Shown here: one piece after another, positions 8,375 to 15,632 of the stretch | Layout of the letters: the number at the start of each line of letters is the position of its first letter | Numbering within the stretch: position 1 is the first letter of the stretch | Source of the DNA: Intestinimonas timonensis | GTDB taxonomy: Bacteria > Bacillota > Clostridia > Oscillospirales > Oscillospiraceae | Length of the DNA stretch: 64,000 bases | Direction of reading: 5' to 3' | Assembly (NCBI RefSeq): GCF_900626145.1 | Contig: NZ_LR130817.1 | Span: forward strand, 459,643 to 523,642 | Notes under the pieces: generated by a model | What the model was told of the DNA's origin: nothing | What the model saw: only the letters and a program-made list of their open reading frames with translations | The model's database searches: none | Position numbers and translations under genes: made by a program

Positions 8375-8725
8375 TTAATTATCCCAGATATCGTTGATAT
8401 CAAAGGAAATGCGGACGTGCCCATCAACGGCAGAAATCACCGTGCCGTCGGCCTTGTTCATGATGGCCGTGAGAGCCGCTGTTTCTTCCTTGTTCAGAGC
8501 AGCGGCAGGGGAGAAGTCCAGCCAGAGAATGGCGTGCTTCTCTTTCATGTTCGGGTCATACCCGTCGATCATCCGCACGTCATCGCACATATTCATAAAC
8601 TCCACCAGGTCGCTTTTGACGGCCTGGTAGAGCTTGATCTTGGAAAAGTTAGCACGTGTTCCGTTGAAGTTTTCGTTACGATCGTGCATCTCTGCGATCT
8701 CTTCAGGGGTGTAGTTTACGCGCAT
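8375..8725 (-). CDS. Hypothetical protein
   Basis: 116 residues, not recognised; acidic, with a C-terminus VRISFDINDIWDN. ATG after GAGGAGG; overlaps the end of the upstream gene by 10 bp. Last gene of the four-gene operon that starts at 9523. Confidence 0.65.
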   Translation of the reverse strand: MRVNYTPEEIAEMHDRNENFNGTRANFSKIKLYQAVKSDLVEFMNMCDDVRMIDGYDPNMKEKHAILWLDFSPAAALNKEETAALTAIMNKADGTVISAVDGHVRISFDINDIWDN

Positions 8726-8904
8726 CCTTTCTTCCTCCTCAACTCCATGTACTCGGGGTAACTCACCCCCATCAACTCGGCGGCGGCATGAAGCGCCTGC
8801 TTCTTATCTCCCAACGGGCCAGCAGGCACCTTGGGAGTCTCGATCTTGTGGGGGTACCAGCGGGAACTGCCCTTCTGCTTGGACACATCATAAGTAATGC
8901 TCAT
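8716..8904 (-). CDS. Small hypothetical protein
   Basis: 62 residues. I place the start at the ATG at 8904, directly after AAGGAGG; a longer frame upstream is not preceded by a ribosome site. The C-terminal AAAELMGVSYPEYMELRRKKG looks helical. Not recognised. Confidence 0.6.
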   Translation of the reverse strand: MSITYDVSKQKGSSRWYPHKIETPKVPAGPLGDKKQALHAAAELMGVSYPEYMELRRKKGCA

Positions 8905-8930
8905 ATGTTCCTCCTTATAAAAATGGTTTC

Positions 8931-9302
8931 TTACCAAACAGCACGCCAGCCGGGAGACTTGACCAACTCATCCAGCTCAGCCTCTTTCTGGTCTGCCGAT
9001 TCCTGTTCCCCTTCGTCCGGGAAGTCGGAAACATCCAGATCATACACATCGACATCCATATTGGCATTGGCATAAACTGAACTCACCAAACCGCCCTTGA
9101 CACAGATAGCTACCTCCGGTGTAACCTCTTCGCAACAGTTAAGATACTCGCACAGGTCGTCTACCTCATCGGCCATTTGGTTGTTGCTATCGTGGATTTC
9201 CGAGTCGCTGGTACATTTGTTTTCATATGCAGCATTTTCCTGCAAAGCACGCAGCCCGTCGATGATCAAGGAAACCTGAGCATCAGTCAAATCAATTTTC
9301 AT
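8931..9302 (-). CDS. Conserved hypothetical protein of Clostridia phages
   Basis: 123 residues, acidic. The segment VYANANMDVDVYDLDVSDFPDEGEQ and the terminal SPGWRAVW match my memory of a family frequent in Clostridia mobile elements, of unknown function. An ATGA overlap with the upstream gene and AGAGGAGA before the ATG support coupled translation. Confidence 0.7.
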   Translation of the reverse strand: MKIDLTDAQVSLIIDGLRALQENAAYENKCTSDSEIHDSNNQMADEVDDLCEYLNCCEEVTPEVAICVKGGLVSSVYANANMDVDVYDLDVSDFPDEGEQESADQKEAELDELVKSPGWRAVW

Positions 9303-9523
9303 TTCAAATCTCTCCTCTCAGAACTGGTGTTGATATATTCCATCACAGCTTGGTACAGCTCAGGCGACGCAGTGAAAAGAAAAACATCGTACATAGGATT
9401 GTCCCGGTCAGGGGTAACTTTGTAAGGCTCAAAGCCTCTCTCACGCAGAAAACTACACATCCTGGCTCGCTTGCACACATAGGTTCTCAGGCCGCTCTCA
9501 TTCAGGCCGCTCTCATTATTCAC
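9299..9523 (-). CDS. DUF5659-like small protein
   Basis: 74 residues from the GTG at 9523 (AAAGGA nine bases upstream). YVCKRARMCSFLRERGFEPYKVTPDRDNPMYDVFLF followed by a helical LYQAVMEYI tail resembles DUF5659, whose members are small phage or plasmid proteins of unknown role. The N-terminus holds a perfect 15-bp direct repeat encoding NESGL twice, probably a recent slippage duplication. First gene of the operon from promoter copy 7. Confidence 0.6.
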   Translation of the reverse strand: MNNESGLNESGLRTYVCKRARMCSFLRERGFEPYKVTPDRDNPMYDVFLFTASPELYQAVMEYINTSSERRDLK

Positions 9524-9563
9524 GAAATCAAGTCCTTTCAAAATGTCGTTTGGAATCGCTTCA

Positions 9564-9598
9564 CTATAAATACAGAAACAAAAGGCTATTTGCTAACT
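9564..9598 (-). promoter_or_regulatory. Left-arm promoter element, copy 7
   Basis: AGTTAGCA-N14-TCTGTATTTATAG, two departures from consensus. Preceded by the terminator at 9606-9637. Confidence 0.75.
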
Positions 9599-9605
9599 TT
9601 TAATA

Positions 9606-9637
9606 TAAAAAAGCCCGCCGCGTTCTGCGACGGGCGG
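9606..9637 (-). terminator. Intrinsic terminator
   Basis: Minus-strand GC-rich hairpin (CCGCCCGTCGC ... GCGGCGGGC) followed by TTTTTTAT. Serves the gene ending at 9641 and abuts promoter copy 7. Confidence 0.8.
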
Positions 9638-9640
9638 TCA

Positions 9641-10180
9641 TCAGGCCACGACAGATTTCAAACGGGCACGGGAATTAGAGGCAAGCTGATACCACGCCTC
9701 ACCGTTTGAAAATCTGGCAGTACACACATATTCCTGGAATCCATATGCCTTGGCAAACTCGGCCAGCTTCCGGTTGATCTTCCGAACTTCCGACGCATAC
9801 TTCCGATAGGCTACACTCCGACAGCAGTCAAAATAGTAATGGCAGTCATCGTTGGAATAATCCTGATCTTCGGTCAGATCGTGATTGATTTCCACATAGA
9901 ATTGGACACCAGAATAGTATCCGCTTTGGAGCTTAACTTCATGGAACAGCAGGCCACGATTGAAGTCCAGCAGTTTGTCCTCGATCTCCTGGCGCTCGTC
10001 GTAGGCCGCGCACTCATCATAATACTGGTAGTCTTCCAGCTCGTTACACTCGCAGAACTCACATTCCGTATTGTCTGCGCTCAGGATCGCGCCGCATTCC
10101 AAGCAGCGCTTGGCGTCCTCATAGTAGTCCTTGGCGAACAAAGGGAAGTCCCTCATGGTACAGAAATTAGCAGCGCTCAT
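9641..10180 (-). CDS. Conserved hypothetical zinc-ribbon-like protein
   Basis: 179 residues. CLECGAIL followed by CEFCEC gives a zinc-ribbon-like four-cysteine cluster near residues 26-46; the remainder is rich in aspartate and tyrosine. The opening MRDFPLFAKDYYEDA is one I associate with a Clostridia phage family of unknown function. ATG after AAGGAGG. Single-gene unit from promoter copy 8. Confidence 0.7.
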   Translation of the reverse strand: MSAANFCTMRDFPLFAKDYYEDAKRCLECGAILSADNTECEFCECNELEDYQYYDECAAYDERQEIEDKLLDFNRGLLFHEVKLQSGYYSGVQFYVEINHDLTEDQDYSNDDCHYYFDCCRSVAYRKYASEVRKINRKLAEFAKAYGFQEYVCTARFSNGEAWYQLASNSRARLKSVVA

Positions 10181-10218
10181 TTTGTCATCCTCCTTAAAGT
10201 TGGTTGCTTGTGCTTGTA

Positions 10219-10253
10219 CTATAATTACAGATAGCCTCCCAGTTTTGCTAACC
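10219..10253 (-). promoter_or_regulatory. Left-arm promoter element, copy 8 (inside a hairpin)
   Basis: GGTTAGCA-N14-TCTGTAATTATAG. The conserved GGTTAGCAAAA forms the loop of a 7-bp stem, GCCTCCC at 10234-10240 with GGGAGGC at 10254-10260, so one arm of the hairpin lies inside the spacer. Confidence 0.8.
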
Positions 10254-10267
10254 GGGAGGCTACTTTT

Positions 10268-10510
10268 TTATTTGCCGTCATCAAATTCCCCGACGTCGAT
10301 CTCGTTGGAGATGGAGAACACTTCATAGGCGGCTTCATTCAGGCGTCCGATAGATGCAGTTGCGTGCGGCTCGCGGTTTTTGATTGCGTCCGCCTCAGCC
10401 TCCAGCAAGTCCTGGACAAAAGCCAGAGCCTCGCCCACATCAGCATCCACCACAATGGTGGTGCTATGCTTGGCCTTGATCTCATCGAACTTCTCTTTGC
10501 TCATGTACAT
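10268..10510 (-). CDS. Hypothetical protein
   Basis: 80 residues, acidic and probably helical, not recognised. The ATG overlaps the upstream stop (TAATG) and follows GGAGGA by nine bases; a second ATG two codons later is possible. Second gene of the operon from promoter copy 9. Confidence 0.65.
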   Translation of the reverse strand: MYMSKEKFDEIKAKHSTTIVVDADVGEALAFVQDLLEAEADAIKNREPHATASIGRLNEAAYEVFSISNEIDVGEFDDGK

Positions 10511-10962
10511 TAAAACTCGTCCTCCTTCACAAGGATTTCCCCAATGGATACCTCTGCGACATAGTTGAAGTCCAGCTTTTCCAGCAGCCGCTTCATGACC
10601 TCGTGGCGACTATTTGCGCTCACGATATATCCACGAACTGAACCGCTGAATTGACGAACGACAACAGAATATCGCGGGCGAAAGTATTCATCTTCAAATT
10701 CTGCACGGCTCAACCCCTCTACCACATCTTTCCCGCAGGCCGGACACGCGGTAAAGGAATGCCCCTCGATCTCTTCGTCGTGCAGTTTATCCGCCGAAAA
10801 ATATGAACCGCAGGCTTCACAGGAAATAATATGTCCGTTGTTACACTCGGACGGGACACAATCGCAACAAACATGGTATTCATTGTCTATGCCCTCATTG
10901 ACAACAACACCTTCAAAATTTTCTTCATCGAAAGAACATCCGCAGATTTTGCAGGTTTTCAT
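10510..10962 (-). CDS. Multi-CxxC zinc-ribbon protein
   Basis: 150 residues from the ATG at 10962 (GGAGGTG upstream); the longer open frame extends through the promoter and terminator and is not real. Four cysteine pairs (CKICGC, CCDCVPSEC, CEACGSYF, CPACGK) in the first 80 residues indicate two zinc ribbons. The C-terminal half looks like a small alpha/beta domain. Such proteins often bind nucleic acid; that role here is inference. Confidence 0.75.
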   Translation of the reverse strand: MKTCKICGCSFDEENFEGVVVNEGIDNEYHVCCDCVPSECNNGHIISCEACGSYFSADKLHDEEIEGHSFTACPACGKDVVEGLSRAEFEDEYFRPRYSVVVRQFSGSVRGYIVSANSRHEVMKRLLEKLDFNYVAEVSIGEILVKEDEF

Positions 10963-10976
10963 ATTCAGCACCTCCA

Positions 10977-11011
10977 CTATATTTACAGACCGTTTTGAAA
11001 AATTGCTAACC
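10977..11011 (-). promoter_or_regulatory. Left-arm promoter element, copy 9
   Basis: GGTTAGCA-N14-TCTGTAAATATAG, 15 bp before the ATG at 10962, so the leader is very short. Confidence 0.8.
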
Positions 11012-11012
11012 A

Positions 11013-11046
11013 TAAAAATAAAAAAGGAGAGGGACGACCCTCTCCC
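11013..11046 (-). terminator. Intrinsic terminator
   Basis: Minus-strand hairpin GGAGAGGG-tcg-TCCCTCTCC followed by TTTTTATTTTTAT, leading straight into promoter copy 9. Confidence 0.8.
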
Positions 11047-11050
11047 TGAT

Positions 11051-11293
11051 TTAGAAACACTCAAACCCCGTGATGACCAGCAACACATTGAATAGCACAC
11101 GATGATAGTCGCTGTTATAAGGATTTTCTGCCACAGCTTTAAGATGGTATAGAGCATCGGTCAGCTCGTTTTTCAACTGCCCGTCATCCGGCAGATCTGA
11201 CAGCTCAACCAGCTTTTCCGCTATATCACAGCAGTCGTATTCCCACGGCCTATTGAATTGCTTGAGTTGATTCAGCTTATCCGTCCGTTCCAT
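11051..11293 (-). CDS. Hypothetical protein
   Basis: 80 residues, helical and acidic, not recognised. ATG after GTGAGGC. Last of three genes from promoter copy 10, followed by the terminator at 11013-11046. Confidence 0.65.
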   Translation of the reverse strand: MERTDKLNQLKQFNRPWEYDCCDIAEKLVELSDLPDDGQLKNELTDALYHLKAVAENPYNSDYHRVLFNVLLVITGFECF

Positions 11294-11296
11294 ATA

Positions 11297-11581
11297 TTAT
11301 GCCTCACTTTCTACCAGGGCTTTCAATTCAGCCGGTGTATAGCTCTTGCTGTATGGTTTATTTCCGCCGCTGAGAACCAGACAGAATTTGCGGAACGTAA
11401 CTCCGTTGATCTCTTCCAGCTCCTCCTCAAAGATACGATACCGGAAGTCCCCACGCTTAGGTGTCGCCTTGTAGTGACTCAGCATAGCGGCCTGCGCCTG
11501 CTCAACCGTAGGGAAGTCGCCAACATTGACCGTCTTACCGGTTTTCGTAGACCGGGAAACATTGAAAATTCTCTCGCTCAT
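11297..11581 (-). CDS. Hypothetical protein
   Basis: 94 residues, not recognised. Segment FPTVEQAQAAMLSHYKATPKRGDFRYRIFEEELEEINGVTF suggests an alpha/beta fold. ATG after GAGGAG. Middle gene of a three-gene operon. Confidence 0.65.
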   Translation of the reverse strand: MSERIFNVSRSTKTGKTVNVGDFPTVEQAQAAMLSHYKATPKRGDFRYRIFEEELEEINGVTFRKFCLVLSGGNKPYSKSYTPAELKALVESEA

Positions 11582-11593
11582 CTTGGCATCTCC

Positions 11594-11812
11594 TCAGTAA
11601 ATCAGAATCTGCTTAGAGAACAGCAACCACAGCCCCAGCGGAGCCAGCAGTACAACCGCCGTGCCGTCTCGATCTTCTACGGTTACGCCGGTGGAGCACA
11701 TCCACAGCACCAGAGCGCAGCAGACCAGAACTCCCAGCCCCATCAGCCGCTGCTCGATTATCTTCTTGCGGTAATACCGCCGTTCATTTCTTGTCATTTG
11801 TGCTTGTCTCAT
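11594..11812 (-). CDS. Small two-helix membrane protein
   Basis: 72 residues from the ATG at 11812 (AGGAGGCGA upstream). A basic N-terminus (MTRNERRYYRKKIIEQR) precedes two hydrophobic segments, GLGVLVCCALVLWMC and VVLLAPLGLWLLFS, so an integral membrane protein with the N-terminus in the cytoplasm is likely. I know similar proteins from Clostridia mobile elements; function unknown. Confidence 0.7.
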   Translation of the reverse strand: MRQAQMTRNERRYYRKKIIEQRLMGLGVLVCCALVLWMCSTGVTVEDRDGTAVVLLAPLGLWLLFSKQILIY

Positions 11813-11829
11813 TTTTTTATCGCCTCCTA

Positions 11830-11864
11830 TTATATTTACAGAATGATTTACTTTGTTGCTAACC
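11830..11864 (-). promoter_or_regulatory. Left-arm promoter element, copy 10, fused to the operator-like motif
   Basis: GGTTAGCA-N14-TCTGTAAATATAA in which the upstream box plus spacer also reads as the second motif of this phage (AGCAACAAAGTAAATCA, minus strand, 11845-11861). Confidence 0.8.
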
Positions 11865-11902
11865 AAAAAAGAAAAAAGACGGAGAGAAAAATCCCTCCGC
11901 CT
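11865..11902 (-). terminator. Intrinsic terminator
   Basis: Minus-strand stem GGCGGAG.GGA / TCTCCGTC with a T-rich loop, followed by TTTTTTCTTTTTT. Ends the gene at 11906; next to promoter copy 10. Confidence 0.75.
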
Positions 11903-11905
11903 TTT

Positions 11906-12337
11906 TTAGGCTACCACATCATTCTGAAGCTCGGCCATATGCTTTTTGGCCTCTTCCAGCAGGCGCTTTTCGTCCCATTCAGCGGTGAACTTTGCCAGCT
12001 CGTTCCAGTTGCGTTTCTGGTAGATGTTGTCGGTGATTTTTACCACGGCACCCAGGCCACGGCTGCACCACATACCCGGCGTGCTGCTCGGAGTCCACAG
12101 GGAAAGGGAAAGGCGCGGCATCATGCCGATAGTCTTCTGATAGAAACAGCCCAATCTCGGCTCCTCGCGCACCTCAGTCCATCCGATGTCAGCCTTCAGC
12201 ACTTTGCCGTCCGGCAATTCGATGGAGCGCGTAGCCACCTTGTCATTCCATACGATGAAGCGCTCCAAATCAAGCCGGAACCCGTTGCTCAGTTTTGCGT
12301 TCCAGCGATTAACCTGCTCTCTCGTACATTGTGCCAT
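11906..12337 (-). CDS. Hypothetical protein
   Basis: 143 residues, not recognised. Tryptophan-rich (NRWNAKL, IVWNDK, DIGWTEV, SLWTP, GMWCS). ATG after AAGGAGG. Third gene of the operon from promoter copy 11, with a terminator after it. Confidence 0.65.
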   Translation of the reverse strand: MAQCTREQVNRWNAKLSNGFRLDLERFIVWNDKVATRSIELPDGKVLKADIGWTEVREEPRLGCFYQKTIGMMPRLSLSLWTPSSTPGMWCSRGLGAVVKITDNIYQKRNWNELAKFTAEWDEKRLLEEAKKHMAELQNDVVA

Positions 12338-12355
12338 TTTGTATTCCTCCTTTAT

Positions 12356-12529
12356 TCATTCGGACACTTCAAACGTAACCATATTCTGGTTGCCGTCGCC
12401 AGCCTCAAACTCGCCGATCTTCTCATCCATCAGCGTAATACGGTTTACTGCCGTCAACAGGGCGTTACGGATAACCGCATCATCTTGGATACCATCCTTG
12501 CCGGTGGGCATACAGATTAAAAATTTCAT
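12356..12529 (-). CDS. Small hypothetical protein
   Basis: 57 residues from the ATG at 12529 (AAGGAG upstream), not recognised. Middle gene of a three-gene operon. Confidence 0.6.
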   Translation of the reverse strand: MKFLICMPTGKDGIQDDAVIRNALLTAVNRITLMDEKIGEFEAGDGNQNMVTFEVSE

Positions 12530-12556
12530 AATCTTCTCCTTAATACTTGATCTCAA

Positions 12557-12730
12557 TTACAGCAACAGGACTTTGCGTCCGTCAGATGTTATCCCGTACA
12601 AGGCACCGCCAACAGCATCAGCGGCCCGCCGTGCCTGCTCCAGGTTTGGTGTCTTTCCCATGTATTCCCCTTTCTCCGTGGGAGACTTTACGGGGCGGTA
12701 AACCTCGAAGGAAACGTATTTGTTTTCCAT
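12557..12730 (-). CDS. Small hypothetical protein
   Basis: 57 residues. Two adjacent ATG codons follow AGGAGG; the second (12730) has the better spacing. Ends GALYGITSDGRKVLLL. A longer open frame upstream crosses the promoter and is discounted. First gene after promoter copy 11. Confidence 0.6.
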   Translation of the reverse strand: MENKYVSFEVYRPVKSPTEKGEYMGKTPNLEQARRAADAVGGALYGITSDGRKVLLL

Positions 12731-12744
12731 CATTGCACCTCCTG

Positions 12745-12779
12745 GTATAATTACAGAAGGGGAGAACGATTTGCTAACC
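12745..12779 (-). promoter_or_regulatory. Left-arm promoter element, copy 11 (inside a hairpin)
   Basis: GGTTAGCA-N14-TCTGTAATTATAC. A 6-bp stem (GGGGAG with CTCCCC) encloses the upstream box, the same arrangement as copies 8 and 16. Confidence 0.8.
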
Positions 12780-12794
12780 GCCCTCCCCAAATTT

Positions 12795-13121
12795 TTATAC
12801 TCCTATTCCTCTCTTGAATTTCTCATAGTCGATGACGCAGATGATGGCGCTCATTGCGTCCAGATACTCCGCAGACTTATCAACCGCCTGAACGCCATTC
12901 TTCTTATCCTCCAGATACTGGTCACGTGATTTATCAAACCACTGACCGTAGATCATGACCACCATATCCCGGATATTCTGAAGCTCGATGTTGTTGCGCT
13001 TATCAATTTCCAGCACTTCGTAGATGGCCTTGGCCTCCTCACCGGAGACGATACCCCGCACTTTCGGGGCGTATTTCTCCTTCAGCTCCTGGATGGCGTG
13101 AAAATCAGTTTTCGTTGTCAT
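12795..13121 (-). CDS. Conserved hypothetical protein
   Basis: 108 residues. LENIR-type helix (ELQNIRDMVVMIYGQWFDK) and the C-terminal YLDAMSAIICVIDYEKF are features I associate with a family common in Clostridia phages, function unknown. ATG after ATGGAGGA. Single-gene unit from promoter copy 12. Confidence 0.65.
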   Translation of the reverse strand: MTTKTDFHAIQELKEKYAPKVRGIVSGEEAKAIYEVLEIDKRNNIELQNIRDMVVMIYGQWFDKSRDQYLEDKKNGVQAVDKSAEYLDAMSAIICVIDYEKFKRGIGV

Positions 13122-13151
13122 GTGTCATTCCTCCATTATTTTGACTTTCTA

Positions 13152-13186
13152 TTTTAATTACAGAAAGAAAGGCAAATTTGCTAACC
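13152..13186 (-). promoter_or_regulatory. Left-arm promoter element, copy 12
   Basis: GGTTAGCA-N14-TCTGTAATTAAAA, preceded by the terminator at 13191-13227. Confidence 0.8.
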
Positions 13187-13190
13187 ATGA

Positions 13191-13227
13191 AATAAAAAAA
13201 AGAGGAAGGACTTTTTGCCCTTCCTCT
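13191..13227 (-). terminator. Intrinsic terminator
   Basis: Minus-strand 9-bp stem AGAGGAAGG/CCTTCCTCT followed by TTTTTTTATT, just upstream of promoter copy 12. Confidence 0.8.
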
Positions 13228-13243
13228 TCGGTTTAGCTATACC

Positions 13244-13675
13244 TTATTCACACCATGGCTTTTTCCGTCCGGTACTGCTGAACCAGGGATAAACGCCGGA
13301 CTCTCCGCGCTCATTGAAAAGGAACCGGGCCAGCCGCTTTTTGTCGTCCTCGTTCATCCAGCAGGTATAATTCGGATTGTCCCAGCGTCCGTTATGGCGT
13401 TCCTTGCGTTGCATGGATTTGACAGCGGCCACCAGCAATTCCTGATTGATGTCCAGCATGGCGCAGATGTCGGCCAAAATGCTCCCGGTCGCTCCTGACT
13501 TTTCAAACAGCTCGCCCAGGCGGTATGCCTTGGAGCCATTCAGGGAAGGAATCCATAGGGTAGAGTTGGGAGCCAGCCCCAGCTCTTTTCTTGCGTCCAG
13601 ACTGTATTTCATATAGTCCGCTTCGGCGTCCAGATAATCGCAGACGATGGAAACCAACTTTTCGACATCATACAT
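13244..13675 (-). CDS. Hypothetical protein
   Basis: 143 residues, not recognised. Contains a helix-rich centre (GSILADICAMLDINQELLVAAVKSMQRKER) and a C-terminal YTCWMNEDDKKRLARFLF. ATG after AGGAGG. Second gene of the operon from promoter copy 13. Confidence 0.65.
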   Translation of the reverse strand: MYDVEKLVSIVCDYLDAEADYMKYSLDARKELGLAPNSTLWIPSLNGSKAYRLGELFEKSGATGSILADICAMLDINQELLVAAVKSMQRKERHNGRWDNPNYTCWMNEDDKKRLARFLFNERGESGVYPWFSSTGRKKPWCE

Positions 13676-13690
13676 GATGATCTCCTCCTA

Positions 13691-13894
13691 TCAATAGCCA
13701 GCGGCGCGACCAAACTTAACGGCCTCTTCACCCTCTGCCAACTCCCGGATATACTCGATCTTCCCGTTGGGGAGTTGCCACTGACGGATATAAAGGCGAC
13801 CTCTGGCCCGTGCCTCTGTTTTATTCTTCACGGTAAAAACCGCTTCGCCCGTGCCGCCGTCATCATCAGTGATACAAACTGCATAGCGTTTCAT
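13691..13894 (-). CDS. Small hypothetical protein
   Basis: 67 residues, probably a small beta-alpha fold (MKRYAVCITDDDGGTGEAVFTVKNKTEARARGRLYI), not recognised. GGAGG lies before the ATG; directly upstream of that ribosome site is a copy of the operator-like motif (13910-13927). Confidence 0.6.
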   Translation of the reverse strand: MKRYAVCITDDDGGTGEAVFTVKNKTEARARGRLYIRQWQLPNGKIEYIRELAEGEEAVKFGRAAGY

Positions 13895-13909
13895 TCTTTC
13901 GACCTCCGT

Positions 13910-13927
13910 TAATTTACTTTGTCGCTT
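13910..13927 (-). promoter_or_regulatory. Operator-like motif, diverged copy
   Basis: Minus strand AAGCGACAAAGTAAATTA, in the leader between promoter copy 13 and the ribosome site of the 67-residue gene. Confidence 0.45.
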
Positions 13928-13946
13928 TGGAACATTGCCCCTTACA

Positions 13947-13981
13947 CTATATTTACAGATGGTTTTTCAATCCTGCTAACC
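13947..13981 (-). promoter_or_regulatory. Left-arm promoter element, copy 13
   Basis: GGTTAGCA-N14-TCTGTAAATATAG. Confidence 0.8.
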
Positions 13982-13989
13982 TAACCGGC

Positions 13990-14026
13990 AAAAAAAATAA
14001 CGGGCCAGCCACCAGGCCAGCCCGTT
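13990..14026 (-). terminator. Intrinsic terminator
   Basis: Minus-strand stem AACGGGC/GCCCGTT with an inner GGCC pairing, followed by ATTTTTTTTGCC; then promoter copy 13. Confidence 0.8.
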
Positions 14027-14030
14027 TTTA

Positions 14031-14432
14031 TCAGCCGTAAATCACGTCGCCGAAAATCGCATACTGCATAATGCAGTCAGCAGAAATTCCGTCGTACTCG
14101 TCGAAGTCGTCCGCGTTATGATCTTCCGCGTACTTTTTCCAGCCGTTCAGAAGTTTTTCCAGCGTCAGCTCGTGGTCTTTGTCGTCCTCACGGTCGTACA
14201 CGGTCAGCTTGCCGCCGCTTTCCAGAATCTCGGCCAGCACGTCCTCATAGCAGGGCTTCATATCGGCCTTTTCTCTCTCCGCCAGCCGCTGCCGCGCCGC
14301 CTCGTAGTCCTTCTCATCGCTGCACAACTCGCCCCAGTAGTCAAAGCCACCGGCCTCGCAGGACAGTACACAGTCCACGATGTTCTCCGTCGTGATCTTC
14401 AATTCCTTTTCGATCTTAAATGTGTGTTCCAT
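14031..14432 (-). CDS. Acidic hypothetical protein
   Basis: 133 residues, strongly acidic, not recognised. DYEAARQRLAEREKADMKPCYEDVLAEILESGGKLTVYDREDD then a helical tail. ATG after GGGAGGA. Second gene of the operon from promoter copy 14. Acidic early phage proteins can be DNA mimics, but nothing here shows that directly. Confidence 0.65.
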   Translation of the reverse strand: MEHTFKIEKELKITTENIVDCVLSCEAGGFDYWGELCSDEKDYEAARQRLAEREKADMKPCYEDVLAEILESGGKLTVYDREDDKDHELTLEKLLNGWKKYAEDHNADDFDEYDGISADCIMQYAIFGDVIYG

Positions 14433-14435
14433 CTT

Positions 14436-14576
14436 TCATTCCTCCCGACAAATAACGTGCCGAATTTGCAAAAGCTCCTCAACCGTTCCATCTCTTAAAA
14501 TCTCGCGGTTTTTGGCCTCGATCTCTTTGGCCTCCGCTTCGGTGATTTTCTTATCGCCCAGGTAGTAGCACTTCAA
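14436..14576 (-). CDS. Small hypothetical protein
   Basis: 46 residues if started at the TTG at 14576, with GGGAGG 12 bases upstream. The start must lie downstream of the promoter at 14596, which excludes the longer frame. MKCYYLGDKKITEAEAKEIEAKNREI is helical and charged; not recognised. Confidence 0.5.
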   Translation of the reverse strand: MKCYYLGDKKITEAEAKEIEAKNREILRDGTVEELLQIRHVICREE

Positions 14577-14595
14577 TGGACTTGACCACCTCCCA

Positions 14596-14630
14596 CTATA
14601 ATTACAGACTGTTCCGATCATTTGCTAACC
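14596..14630 (-). promoter_or_regulatory. Left-arm promoter element, copy 14
   Basis: GGTTAGCA-N14-TCTGTAATTATAG, full consensus. Confidence 0.85.
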
Positions 14631-14640
14631 ATTCAGTAAA

Positions 14641-14684
14641 ATTTTCCGAAAAAGAAAAGGCGGGCCAGGTTTTCCCAGCCCGCC
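14641..14684 (-). terminator. Intrinsic terminator of the J-domain gene
   Basis: Minus-strand stem GGCGGGC/GCCCGCC followed by CTTTTCTTTTT. Confidence 0.8.
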
Positions 14685-14690
14685 GATCTG

Positions 14691-15182
14691 TTATGCAACC
14701 GCGATTTTTCCGCTGTCCTCTTTTTCAATCTTCTCGCTTCCGTAGTAGCCTCTGATCTCGTCCAGCGTCAGAGACTTCTTGCTCCGCTTCTTGTATCCGT
14801 CGCGGTGGAAATACCACGCGGATTTGTTGCTGCTCCACCGGAAAGACAGGGCTTTCAGCTCTTCCTTGTGCGGCCTGGTGTCGCCAGTGACCCACACCCA
14901 GGAACCGCACACCTCGATCTCGATGCCCTCCATGTGAATCAGCTTTTCGATGATGTCCATGAACTCCGTGGCCGTCTCGGTCGTGGCCGTCCGTGCCGTG
15001 TAAAACTCGCCCTCTGCGTTTTTGTGGGTATCTTTCAGCCGGGAGAACAGCGCTTCATACTCAGCGTTAATCTCCTGCATATCCGAAGTTTTGCCGCCCC
15101 GGTCAGGATGATTTTGAAAAGCCAGCTTCTTGTATTGCTTTTTCAGGTCTTCCAGCGTCTCAGGATTATTGAACCACTTCAT
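14691..15182 (-). CDS. J-domain (DnaJ-like) protein
   Basis: 163 residues. Residues 7-50 form a J domain: helix II LKKQYKKLAFQNHPDRGG with the HPD triad at 25-27, then a third helix MQEINAEYEALFSRLKD. HPD is the part that stimulates Hsp70/DnaK ATPase in known J proteins. The remainder (WVTGDTRPHKEELKALSFRWSSNKSAWYFH) resembles a domain found after J domains in phage proteins, unnamed to me. Role inferred: recruits host DnaK during replication or assembly. ATG after CGGAGG; single-gene unit from promoter copy 15. Confidence 0.85.
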   Translation of the reverse strand: MKWFNNPETLEDLKKQYKKLAFQNHPDRGGKTSDMQEINAEYEALFSRLKDTHKNAEGEFYTARTATTETATEFMDIIEKLIHMEGIEIEVCGSWVWVTGDTRPHKEELKALSFRWSSNKSAWYFHRDGYKKRSKKSLTLDEIRGYYGSEKIEKEDSGKIAVA

Positions 15183-15225
15183 GTTTGTCAGCCTCCGTTA
15201 TTTTCATTTGATTTCCAGGTATCTA

Positions 15226-15260
15226 CTATAATTACAGAATGAAATTCGTATTTGCTAACC
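15226..15260 (-). promoter_or_regulatory. Left-arm promoter element, copy 15
   Basis: GGTTAGCA-N14-TCTGTAATTATAG, full consensus. Confidence 0.85.
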
Positions 15261-15271
15261 TAATCGGGAAA

Positions 15272-15607
15272 TTATTTTCCCCATCCAGGCTCCCCAGGCC
15301 AGACTTCAGCACGCACAGCGCTAAACGGCACAAATATGTTGCGGATGACTAACTCAGGATAATTCACAGACTCCGGGATTACCACTCGACCATCAGGCAA
15401 GATCGTTTCCCGGCGACTTCCGCCCAGGTGCTTTATAGCAGCCTCCACAGTGTCATACAAAGCGGAAATAATCAAGCTATTGTGATAAATTACAATGCTC
15501 GTTTCCTGTCCGCCAGCGTCCCGCAGCACTCTTACGCCCTCGCCGGTATCGTACTCGATAATATGAAAATTTCCGTCAGCCTCCAAAGAAATATAATATT
15601 TTGTCAC
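15272..15607 (-). CDS. Hypothetical protein
   Basis: 111 residues from the GTG at 15607, eight bases after GGAGG; the ATG five codons earlier overlaps that ribosome site. Looks like a beta-rich fold (YYISLEADGNFHIIEYDTGEGV). Not recognised. Single-gene unit from promoter copy 16. Confidence 0.6.
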   Translation of the reverse strand: MTKYYISLEADGNFHIIEYDTGEGVRVLRDAGGQETSIVIYHNSLIISALYDTVEAAIKHLGGSRRETILPDGRVVIPESVNYPELVIRNIFVPFSAVRAEVWPGEPGWGK

Positions 15608-15632
15608 GGTTAGAACCTCCATTCGTTTTCTG

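Noticed and set aside
11258..12520. 420-codon plus-strand open frame opposite the left-arm genes
   Set aside because: It spans several promoters, terminators and minus-strand genes with good ribosome sites; its own sequence is histidine/leucine/glutamine-rich mirror translation and has no ribosome site.
12551..12590. A further copy of the 35-bp element near 12551
   Set aside because: CAATTACAG is present but the GCTAACC box is absent at the required distance, and an operon with its own element already covers this gene.
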